Assembly: GCA_900759015.1 (NCBI GenBank)
Contig: CAAEUE010000005.1
Location: forward strand, 1 to 64,000
Length of the DNA: 64,000 nucleotides
DNA from: Clostridia bacterium
Lineage (GTDB): Bacteria > Bacillota > Clostridia > TANB77 > CAG-508
Direction: 5' to 3'
The translations under genes and the position numbers were made by a program. The notes beneath the pieces are model-generated. The model searched no databases and was not told where the DNA came from. It saw only the letters and a program-made list of their open reading frames with translations. Shown piece after piece: positions 57,513 to 64,000 of this stretch (within the stretch, counting starts at the first letter, position 1; the number at the start of each line of letters is the position of its first letter).

Positions 57513-58031
57513 TTAATATTTGTCTTTATGGCATTTATCATCACATTTATTGTCACATTTATCTTTATCGCATTTGTTGTCGCACTTATTCCATTCTTCT
57601 TTATCACATTTGTCATGGCATTTATCACAGCAAATTGGTCTTAAATCTTTGCATGAGTCCATATCTATACCTTTTAAGCAATCTTCATCACGATGATCAC
57701 ATTTTGCACATATTTTTACGTGTTTTACATTGTCTACCCATAATTGAATTTCATACATTTTGTTATGACATAAAGGTCCAAATACGAATTCTCCATCACA
57801 GTCGGTAAACGTATGGGATACAGGACGTTTTTCTTCACGACCTTTTTCACAAACAATTTCTATCAATTTTACAACAGCATTTTGAACAGGATCTTTGTAA
57901 CAGTCTTTTACAACACCAAAAATTACATTTCTATTATCTTCTGGTAAATTAATTTCGATATCAAATTGCTTGCCATTTTCTATAACACCTTCTACGTCAA
58001 CAATAGGGCAAATGTTTTTATCATAATCCAT
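57513..58031 (-). CDS. Carboxypeptidase-regulatory-like protein with Cys/His/Asp/Lys-rich tail
   Basis: The 172-residue protein has a beta-sandwich domain (about 30-105: FGVVKDCYKDPVQNAVVKLI, then HTFTDCDGEFVFGPL) like CarboxypepD_reg domains used in surface and coat proteins. Its tail of about 40 residues repeats C-D-K-C-H-D-K-C-D and similar units, with about 10 Cys and several His, an obvious metal-binding or cross-linking segment. There is no signal peptide. AGGATG precedes the ATG at 58031. A spore-coat or metal-storage role is plausible but inferred. Confidence 0.75.
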   Translation of the reverse strand: MDYDKNICPIVDVEGVIENGKQFDIEINLPEDNRNVIFGVVKDCYKDPVQNAVVKLIEIVCEKGREEKRPVSHTFTDCDGEFVFGPLCHNKMYEIQLWVDNVKHVKICAKCDHRDEDCLKGIDMDSCKDLRPICCDKCHDKCDKEEWNKCDNKCDKDKCDNKCDDKCHKDKY

Positions 58032-58169
58032 AATTATTCATCCTTTCTATAATGATTTATAATATATATTATGTAAATGAACGAAAAATGTTGAATAATG
58101 TACCTAGTTTATAAGTATAAAATATAGGTTTTTTACATATAAATTATAAAAACACTAGGAGGATTTATT

Positions 58170-58331
58170 ATGTTTTATGTAATAAATAAAGAAAAAATAA
58201 TAGCATATGTAGTTACGGTATTTACCATAGTAGTACTATACTTGGTGGCATCTACATATGAATATAAAGATGTTATTCCAACTTCAAATATTGTAGTTAA
58301 TAGTATAAGCGAAAATAGTATAAAACCATAG
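58170..58331 (+). CDS. Small single-pass membrane protein, unknown
   Basis: The 53-residue product begins MFYVINKEKIIAYVVTVFTI and has one TM helix (about residues 9-28) and a polar exported tail of about 25 residues rich in Ser, Asn and Val. AGGAGG at 58157-58162 is well placed. The N-terminal layout recalls the anchor of sporulation amidases, but no catalytic domain follows. It stands between the Cys-rich gene and the SSB promoter. Confidence 0.55.
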   Translation: MFYVINKEKIIAYVVTVFTIVVLYLVASTYEYKDVIPTSNIVVNSISENSIKP

Positions 58332-58367
58332 AAATAAACATAAATATCCAAAAAATAACTTTTTATG

Positions 58368-58396
58368 TAGACAAACCCAAAAAAAAGTAGTATAAT
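58368..58396 (+). promoter_or_regulatory. Sigma-A promoter of the SSB-like gene
   Basis: TAGACA (58368-58373), a 17-base spacer and TATAAT (58391-58396), giving a leader of about 75 bases. Confidence 0.65.
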
Positions 58397-58478
58397 AGGT
58401 ATATCGGGATGTTTAAGACAGGATGAGACATAAAAGGGAAACGATAGATAAAATATAATTAGTATAGGAGGAAAAAAA

Positions 58479-59144
58479 TTGAATACGAATTATTTAGAAA
58501 ATAACCATTTAGTGTTGGTTGGAAAGGTTACTAGCGATAAAAAATTTAGTCATGAAATTTATGGAGAAAGTTTTTACATATTTGACTTAGAAGTTCCTCG
58601 TTTAAGTGGAAATTCAGATATTATACCTATAACGATTTCAGAAAGACTAATATTAGAAAAAGAATTAGAAATTGGTGATAAAGTAGCAATTGAAGGTCAA
58701 TTTAGATCATACAATAGTTACGAGAATGAGAAAAACAGATTAATTTTAACTGTTTTCGCAAAAGACATTAAATATTTATCACAAGAAGATGAAGAAGATT
58801 CTAGTGAAAAAGTTTCAAATGAAGTTACATTAGTTGGATATATTTGTAAGAAACCAATATATCGTCAAACACCATTTGGAAGAGAAATATCTGATATTTT
58901 ATTAGCTGTAAATAGAGCATATAACAAATCAGATTATATACCAGCAATTGCATGGGGAAGAAATGCAAGATTCTGCCAAAACATAGAGGTAGGAACTAAA
59001 GTAAAAATAACAGGAAGAGTTCAATCAAGAAATTATGAAAAGAAATTCGAAGATGGAACAACTCAAACAAGAACAGCATATGAAGTATCAATAAGTAGTT
59101 TAGAAATAGTAAATGAAGAAGAAGAAAATAAAGAGGTTATATAG
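58479..59144 (+). CDS. Tandem OB-fold single-stranded DNA-binding protein
   Basis: The 221-residue protein starts at TTG 58479 with AGGAGG upstream. It contains two OB-fold segments: residues about 8-100 (LVLVGKVTSDKKF, FYIFDLEVPRLSG, IGDKVAIEGQFRSY) and about 112-210 (VTLVGYICKKPIYRQTPFGR, YIPAIAWGRNARFCQNI, VKITGRVQSRNY). The second is close to bacterial SSB. The usual acidic DDDIPF-type tip is missing; the tail is NEEEENKEVI. It is likely an accessory SSB and not the main replicative one. Confidence 0.85.
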   Translation: MNTNYLENNHLVLVGKVTSDKKFSHEIYGESFYIFDLEVPRLSGNSDIIPITISERLILEKELEIGDKVAIEGQFRSYNSYENEKNRLILTVFAKDIKYLSQEDEEDSSEKVSNEVTLVGYICKKPIYRQTPFGREISDILLAVNRAYNKSDYIPAIAWGRNARFCQNIEVGTKVKITGRVQSRNYEKKFEDGTTQTRTAYEVSISSLEIVNEEEENKEVI

Positions 59145-59198
59145 ATTTAAATTGTAAAATAAAATACTACAAGTATAAACAATTTAAAACAATAAAAT

Positions 59199-59234
59199 AA
59201 AGACTAAAAAGACTATGATTTTTAGTCTTTTTTT
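59199..59234 (+). terminator. SSB-gene terminator
   Basis: AAAGACTAAAAA pairs with TTTTTAGTCTTT around a short loop, ending in a T run. Confidence 0.8.
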
Positions 59235-59278
59235 GTTATAATGGCAATATCTTAAAATTAAGGAGACATGAAGTAAAG

Positions 59279-60931
59279 ATGAAGAATAAGAATAAAAAAG
59301 TATTAAAGAGAAAAACATTAGTATTTAATATATTGGCCATTATATGCATAATTTTATTTTGTATAGCCATATCACCAGTTACAATGCAAAATGACACATA
59401 TTATACAGTAAAAATTGGTGAATCAGTAATGGAAAATGGTATAGATGGAAAAGATCACTTTTCATGGCATGAAGATTTAAATTATGAATATCCACACTGG
59501 TTATATGATGTAATGATGTATTTTATATATAATATTGGTGGTTGGACAGGCATATATATTTCAACACTTGTATTTGCTTGTTTATTAGGAATAATACTAT
59601 ATCTTACAAATGTAAAGATATGTAAAAATCATGTAATACCATTTGTATTAACAGTTGGAGCCATATATTTAATTAAATCATACATAGCAGCAAGGGCCCA
59701 GCTAGTCACCTTTATTTTATTTGTACTAGAATTATTCTTTATAGAAAGATTTATGAAAAACAGAAAAATAGGTTATGCTATAGGATTGCTATTAATATCG
59801 CTGTTGATGGCTAATCTACATGTAGCAGTATGGCCATTTTTCTTTATATTATTCCTACCATATATTGCAGAATATTTAATTTGTGTAATTGTAGATTTAG
59901 ATTTAATATTAAAAATAAAAAAATTAGTATTTAAGGTTCAAAAAAAGGTATTTTTTAAAAATATAGAAAAAGTAAATGAAATAGAAAGTAAAATATCAGA
60001 AATTGATAAGAAAACACAAGAGATAAAACAAAAAAGAGCAAATAATAGGAAGCATCCATATAAAATAAAAATTGAAAGAAATAAAAATGTAAAATATTTA
60101 ATTTTAGTTATGTTAATAGCAGCTCTATTAGGATTATGTACACCTTTAGGAACTACTCCATACACATACTTAATAGATACAATGCAAGGTGATACTACAG
60201 AAAATATTAATGAACATTTACCTTTAACTTTAATAGATCAAAAAGATATATTAGGATTATTAATAGTAGTAATTGCACTACTAATGCTAACCGATATAAA
60301 AATAAAATTAAGAGATTTATTTATGTTTGGAGGACTTGTAATTTTAGCATTGATGTCGAGAAGACAAATATCTATGCTAGTTTTGCTAGGAATGCCAATA
60401 TACTGTAAACTAATATTAGCATTTTTCAAGAAATATAAATGTTTGGATGATGTGAAAAGATTATTTAAAGAAATGACAGGTTTATACGGTTTTTGTATTA
60501 CTTTATGTATTTTTGTAATTGTAGGAACAAATATTTATAAACCCAAATTAGATGATAAATATGTTGATGAATCATCATATCCAGTACAGGCTTGTGACTA
60601 TATTTTAGAAAATTTGGATATTAGCAATATGAGAATCTACAATGAATATAATTATGGAAGTTATATGCTATATAGAGGTATACCAGTATTTGTAGACTCA
60701 AGAGCAGATTTATATACACCAGAATTTAATCCTGGATGTACAGTATTTGATGATTTTCTAAATATATCAAATATTGGAACATATTATGAAAATAAATTTG
60801 ATGAATATGATATAACTCATGTAATATGTTTTAAAAATGCAAAGTTAAATATGTTTTTATCAAGAAATTATGAATATAAAGAATTATATTCTGATGATAG
60901 ATTTGTAATATACGAAAGAGATGTAGTTTAG
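59279..60931 (+). CDS. Polytopic GT-C-like membrane protein, unknown
   Basis: The 550-residue protein has about ten hydrophobic helices, a charged Lys/Glu cytoplasmic coiled stretch (about 205-265) and a C-terminal soluble domain (about 430-550: YNEYNYGSYMLYRGIPVFVD). The first loop, MQNDTYYTVKIGE, and overall shape resemble GT-C glycosyltransferases and related wall proteins, but no motif proves it. AGGAG lies 13 bases before the ATG, a rather long spacing. It precedes lspA by 10 bases, so the two are probably co-transcribed. Confidence 0.75.
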   Translation: MKNKNKKVLKRKTLVFNILAIICIILFCIAISPVTMQNDTYYTVKIGESVMENGIDGKDHFSWHEDLNYEYPHWLYDVMMYFIYNIGGWTGIYISTLVFACLLGIILYLTNVKICKNHVIPFVLTVGAIYLIKSYIAARAQLVTFILFVLELFFIERFMKNRKIGYAIGLLLISLLMANLHVAVWPFFFILFLPYIAEYLICVIVDLDLILKIKKLVFKVQKKVFFKNIEKVNEIESKISEIDKKTQEIKQKRANNRKHPYKIKIERNKNVKYLILVMLIAALLGLCTPLGTTPYTYLIDTMQGDTTENINEHLPLTLIDQKDILGLLIVVIALLMLTDIKIKLRDLFMFGGLVILALMSRRQISMLVLLGMPIYCKLILAFFKKYKCLDDVKRLFKEMTGLYGFCITLCIFVIVGTNIYKPKLDDKYVDESSYPVQACDYILENLDISNMRIYNEYNYGSYMLYRGIPVFVDSRADLYTPEFNPGCTVFDDFLNISNIGTYYENKFDEYDITHVICFKNAKLNMFLSRNYEYKELYSDDRFVIYERDVV

Positions 60932-60941
60932 GGGAGGATAT

Positions 60942-61514
60942 ATGGAAGAAAATCAAGAATCAAAAACTTTAACACAAAAAGTAAGAGAAAGAGAAGAACA
61001 GGAGAAATTAGCAAAAAGAAAAGTATTAAAAAAGATTTTTATAGTTGTTCTTATATTGTTACTAATAGACCAAATAACAAAATTTATATTTATTAACAAA
61101 GATATATCTTTAATTCCTGGTGTATTGAAGTTTCATACTGTACAAAATAGAGGTGGAGCTTTTGGTGTAGGACAAAATAGTACATTTTCATTTATAGTAG
61201 CCAATATTATTGTTTTAGGAATAATAATCAAATTTATAAATATGCAAGCAAATCAAATAGATAAAAAAACAGGATTTGCATTAGCAATGGTACTTGCAGG
61301 GGGATTTAGTAATCTTATAGATAGAATATTTAAGGGATATGTAGTAGATTTTATAGATATATCAGAACTTATAAATTTTCCTAATTTTAATTTCGCAGAT
61401 ATATGTATAGTTTTAGGATGGATTTTGTTAGCTCTATTCTTTGCTATGTATGCTAATAATGTAAGAATGAGTAAAATAAAGAAAGAAAAGGATGGTAAAA
61501 GTGGAGAAGTATAA
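60942..61514 (+). CDS. lspA: Lipoprotein signal peptidase (signal peptidase II)
   Basis: LspA cleaves lipoprotein signal peptides after lipidation. The 190-residue protein has four TM helices and the catalytic Asp pair in GGFSNLIDRIFKGYVVDFID and NFADICIVLGWIL, plus FHTVQNRGGAFG. A highly charged N-terminal extension of about 30 residues (EENQESKTLTQKVREREEQE) is longer than usual. GGGGAGG precedes the ATG. Its end overlaps the start of the pseudouridine synthase gene. Confidence 0.96.
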   Translation: MEENQESKTLTQKVREREEQEKLAKRKVLKKIFIVVLILLLIDQITKFIFINKDISLIPGVLKFHTVQNRGGAFGVGQNSTFSFIVANIIVLGIIIKFINMQANQIDKKTGFALAMVLAGGFSNLIDRIFKGYVVDFIDISELINFPNFNFADICIVLGWILLALFFAMYANNVRMSKIKKEKDGKSGEV

Positions 61515-62421
61515 AATAGGAGAAGAAAATGTTGATTGTAGAATTGACAAAATAATACCTATTTTGAATGAAAATATTACAAGAATGGCAACTCAAAAGT
61601 TGTTAGAAGCAGGAAAAATACTTGTAAACGGAAAAAAAGTAAAAGCATCATATAAGGTTAAATTAGATGATATATTATCTGTAGAGATTCCAGAGGTAAA
61701 AGAAACAGAGATTATACCTGAAAATATAGATATAGATGTTTTATATGAAGACGATTATATAATTGTTGTAAATAAAGCAAAAGGAATGGTTGTTCATCCT
61801 GCAAATGGAAATTATACAGGAACATTAGTAAATGCTTTAGTATATAGGTGTAAAGATTCTTTATCAGGAATAGGAGGAGAAAAGAGACCTGGAATTGTAC
61901 ACAGATTAGACAAAGATACTTCTGGAGTATTAATTGTAGCTAAATGTGACAAAGCTCATTTAAATATTTCTGAGCAAATAAAGAATCATAAAGTAAAAAA
62001 GACATATATAGCTTTGGTAAAGGGAATAGTAAAAGATAATGAAGCAACGATAGATATGCCAATAGGAAGAAGCAAAAAAGATAGAAAGAAAATGGATATA
62101 GATAAAAATGGGAAAAATGCTATAACACATTTTAAAGTTTTAAAAAGGTATCAAGGATATACCTTATTAAAAGTAAATATAGAAACAGGTAGAACACATC
62201 AAATTAGAGTTCATCTATCTACTATAGGATACCCAATTGTTGGTGACAGTGTGTATTCTAATGGAAAAAACGAATTTAATGTAGAGGGACAGATGCTACA
62301 TGCAGAAAGTATAGAATTTGCACACCCAATAACAGGTGAAAAAATGAAAGTAGAAGCTCCTTTACCAGAATATTTTGAAGAGGTTTTAAAAAAGTTAGAA
62401 CCAAGGAAAATAAATATATAA
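61492..62421 (+). CDS. rluD: RluA/RluD-family 23S rRNA pseudouridine synthase
   Basis: The 309-residue protein has an N-terminal S4 domain (CRIDKIIPILNENITRMATQ) and the RluA-type catalytic domain with HRLDKDTSGVLIVAK (catalytic Asp), KTYIALVKGIV and ETGRTHQIRVHLSTIGYPIVGD. It should modify U to pseudouridine in helix 69 or a similar site; RluD is the likely but not certain member. The start is ATG 61492 or GTG 61501, and both overlap the lspA 3' end, a common lspA-rluD arrangement in Firmicutes. Confidence 0.93.
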   Translation: MVKVEKYKIGEENVDCRIDKIIPILNENITRMATQKLLEAGKILVNGKKVKASYKVKLDDILSVEIPEVKETEIIPENIDIDVLYEDDYIIVVNKAKGMVVHPANGNYTGTLVNALVYRCKDSLSGIGGEKRPGIVHRLDKDTSGVLIVAKCDKAHLNISEQIKNHKVKKTYIALVKGIVKDNEATIDMPIGRSKKDRKKMDIDKNGKNAITHFKVLKRYQGYTLLKVNIETGRTHQIRVHLSTIGYPIVGDSVYSNGKNEFNVEGQMLHAESIEFAHPITGEKMKVEAPLPEYFEEVLKKLEPRKINI

Positions 62422-62431
62422 TATAAAAAAA

Positions 62432-62454
62432 TCCAGTACTAGAACAGTACTGGA
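62432..62454 (+). terminator. Hairpin after rluD
   Basis: TCCAGTACT pairs perfectly with AGTACTGGA around a 5-base loop. A T-rich stretch follows about 12 bases later, so termination is only probable. The rest of the gap to 62676 shows no gene. Confidence 0.55.
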
Positions 62455-62676
62455 AGATCTATATAAATCTTTTTATTCCATTAAAAACAGAATAAAAAGA
62501 AAATTAAAAACATAACACTTATTTTGCGATAAATCGTCAAATCTTTATAGAATAACAAGGATAAGTTACTTATGTTAGTGTGTTTACAAAGAAATTTGTA
62601 CATTGGCAAAGCAACTTTTCTTATAATATTATAATATGCATAAAAAAATAAATTATACATAAAAAGGGGAAAAAAT

Positions 62677-63405
62677 ATGGAAGAAAAAAATGAAGTTAGA
62701 CTTCAAAAATTTTTAGCAGATAATGGAATTGCTTCAAGAAGAAAATGCGAAGAAATAATATTAGAAGGAAGAGTAAAAGTAAATGAAAAAACTATAACAA
62801 CATTAGGAACTAAAATAGATCCATATCAAGATTTTGTTGAGGTAGATGGTAAAATTTTAAAAAGACAAGATGAAAAGATTTATATTTTATTAAATAAACC
62901 AATTGGATATGTAACGACCGTAAAAGATCAATTTAAGAGAGACACTGTTATGGATTTATTAAAAGATATAAAGACAAGAATAGTTCCAGTTGGACGTTTA
63001 GATATGTATACTTCAGGAGCACTTATACTATCAAATGATGGAGAATTTGTTAATAAAATTACACATCCAAGTCATGAAGTAGAAAAGACATATAATGTTA
63101 CAGTAAGAGGAAAGATAACAAAAGAAGATATGCAAAAATTAGAAAATGGAGTAGACATAGGTGATTATGTAACAAAGCCGGCTAAAACTAAAATTTTAAA
63201 AGTAGATGAAAATAAGAATATTTCTAGATTTCAAATAATAATACATGAAGGCAAAAATAGACAAATTAGAAGAATGTGTAAAGCTATAAATAAACCAGTA
63301 CTTGCATTGCATAGGGCTGCAATTGGAAAAATAAATGTTAAAAATTTAAAATTAGGCCAATATAGAATGCTAACTAGTAAAGAAATAGAAGAATTAATAA
63401 AATAG
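62677..63405 (+). CDS. rluB: RluB/RsuA-family pseudouridine synthase
   Basis: The 242-residue protein has the S4 domain RLQKFLADNGIASRRKCEEI and the RsuA/RluB catalytic motif VPVGRLDMYTSGALILSNDG (Asp), with YNVTVRGKITKEDM and EGKNRQIRRMCKAI. It modifies 23S rRNA (RluB) or a related site. AAAAGGGG precedes the ATG. It lies 68 bases before the S1 protein gene. Confidence 0.93.
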   Translation: MEEKNEVRLQKFLADNGIASRRKCEEIILEGRVKVNEKTITTLGTKIDPYQDFVEVDGKILKRQDEKIYILLNKPIGYVTTVKDQFKRDTVMDLLKDIKTRIVPVGRLDMYTSGALILSNDGEFVNKITHPSHEVEKTYNVTVRGKITKEDMQKLENGVDIGDYVTKPAKTKILKVDENKNISRFQIIIHEGKNRQIRRMCKAINKPVLALHRAAIGKINVKNLKLGQYRMLTSKEIEELIK

Positions 63406-63473
63406 ATATTGATTATATTAAAATAAAACTATATAATAATATAAGATTATACATAAGATAAGGAGAAAAAAGA

Positions 63474-63959
63474 ATGAGCTACAAAAAATATATTCCATTC
63501 GATGATTCTTTAAAAGAAGACATGATAGTACAAGGAAAAGTAAAAAGTATTCAGCCATATGGAGCTTTTATAGAACTAAAAAATGGGGTAGTAGGATTAT
63601 TACATATAGAAGATATGTCTGTAGCAAGAATAAAAAGCCCATTTGATAGATTTTCTATAGGACAAGAAGTAAATGTTAAAGTAAAAAGCATAGATAAAGA
63701 AAACAACAGAATAATGTTTACTTATAAAGAATTGTTAGGAACATGGGAAGAAAATGCAAAATTATTTAAAGAAGGAACAAAAGTAAAAGGAATTATAAGG
63801 AATACAGAAGCTCATAAAAATGGAATTTTTATAGAGTTAAAACCAAACTTAGTAGGAATGGCTGAATACCAAGAAGGAATAGAATATGGAAAACAAGTGG
63901 ATGTTTTTATTAAAAAAATTATTCCGGAAAAGAAAAAGATTAAATTAATAATATGTTAA
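63474..63959 (+). CDS. S1 RNA-binding domain protein
   Basis: The 161-residue protein has two S1-type OB domains: residues about 15-83 (GKVKSIQPYGAFIELKNGVV, GLLHIEDMS, IGQEVNVKVKSIDKENNRIM) and about 97-160 (GIIRNTEAHKNGIFIELKPN, LVGMAEYQ). It is a short relative of ribosomal protein S1 and YugI-type proteins and should bind RNA, possibly on ribosomes. AAGGAG precedes the ATG. A further gene starts 13 bases after its stop. Confidence 0.9.
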   Translation: MSYKKYIPFDDSLKEDMIVQGKVKSIQPYGAFIELKNGVVGLLHIEDMSVARIKSPFDRFSIGQEVNVKVKSIDKENNRIMFTYKELLGTWEENAKLFKEGTKVKGIIRNTEAHKNGIFIELKPNLVGMAEYQEGIEYGKQVDVFIKKIIPEKKKIKLIIC

Positions 63960-63972
63960 GGAGGAATTTAAG

Positions 63973-64000
63973 ATGGTAGAAGATAGTCAAATCAAAGCAG
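63973..64000 (+). CDS. Start of a further gene, truncated by window edge
   Basis: AAGGAGGAATTTAAG precedes ATG 63973, and nine codons (MVEDSQIKA) are visible before the window ends. The RBS and the 13-base gap after the S1 gene support a real, co-transcribed gene; the product cannot be named. Confidence 0.6.

Noticed and set aside
57458..57808. Plus-strand open frame across the Cys-rich gene
   Set aside because: Antisense to a gene with a good RBS; its His/Cys/Tyr-rich translation mirrors the repeat tail and has no start signal.
57830..58140. Possible CRISPR-like or tandem repeats around the Cys-rich gene
   Set aside because: The repeats are coding (Cys-Asp-Lys units) with no regular spacers; no CRISPR array or cas gene is present in the window.

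Overview
The window is strongly A+T-rich and densely packed, with mostly Gram-positive style ribosome binding sites (AGGAGG, AGGTGA). It carries spo0A, spoIVB, spoVG, yyaC, a spoIVFA-like/spoIVFB pair, a T-box riboswitch, a sortase and a NatAB-type exporter. This points to an endospore-forming or formerly sporulating anaerobe of Bacillota/Clostridia, probably an uncultured gut-type lineage; no species can be named. Fermentative metabolism is suggested by bifunctional AdhE, and asparagine/glutamine tRNA charging by GatCAB.

Layout. 1-3325: four membrane-anchored pilin-like/TadE-like proteins, the first cut by the window edge. 3465-6604: spoIVB and murC converge on one hairpin, then divergent spoVG with a textbook sigma-H promoter. 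6746-12486: AIM24-family protein, an M23 endopeptidase with no canonical start, an unknown protein and adhE. 12633-19261: an atypical-composition gene, aspS with a T-box, and divergent gatC-nucleotidase-gatA-gatB. 19382-23169: small proteins, rpsT and a two-gene membrane/exported operon. 23396-26275: rpiB, a WecA/TagO-like phosphotransferase fused to rubredoxin, a free rubredoxin and Hsp33. 26308-31457: V-ATPase-F-like protein, yyaC, a tail-anchored protein, spoIVFA-like/spoIVFB and a two-component system. 31605-35427: sortase, its likely thioester/Cna-B surface protein ending at LPKTGM, and a WG-repeat protein. 35570-39691: methionine-gamma-lyase-like enzyme, flavoprotein, YigZ and spo0A with a C-terminal frameshift.

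40081-45639 looks accessory: a two-gene cassette (helical, weakly sigma-like protein plus a PD-(D/E)XK-like nuclease candidate), an EamA transporter, and two atypical-composition genes reading divergently from a symmetric double promoter. 45789-52442: P-type ATPase, DUF2262-like, DUF4116 repeats, Nudix, YdcF and NatAB. 52629-56223: M14 carboxypeptidase (frameshifted), DUF2975/XRE pair, ruvA and rarA. 56353-58331: small and half-size membrane proteins and a Cys/His/Asp/Lys-rich tailed protein. 58479-64000: tandem-OB SSB, a GT-C-like membrane protein, lspA, rluD, rluB, an S1 protein and the start of one more gene.

The main points for a second look are: spo0A has its canonical C-terminus shifted out of frame by one base, and the M14 peptidase shows the same kind of defect (two further gene starts may too); the phosphotransferase-rubredoxin fusion; the aspS T-box, whose specifier reads as AAC (Asn) next to the gat genes; the surface protein that ends at LPKTGM and lacks the thioester Gln; the 40-43 kb two-gene cassette; the symmetric promoter island at 45.1 kb; and a dispersed GGGGACGTTCC intergenic repeat at six loci. 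No tRNA, rRNA, CRISPR array, transposase or prophage was seen.
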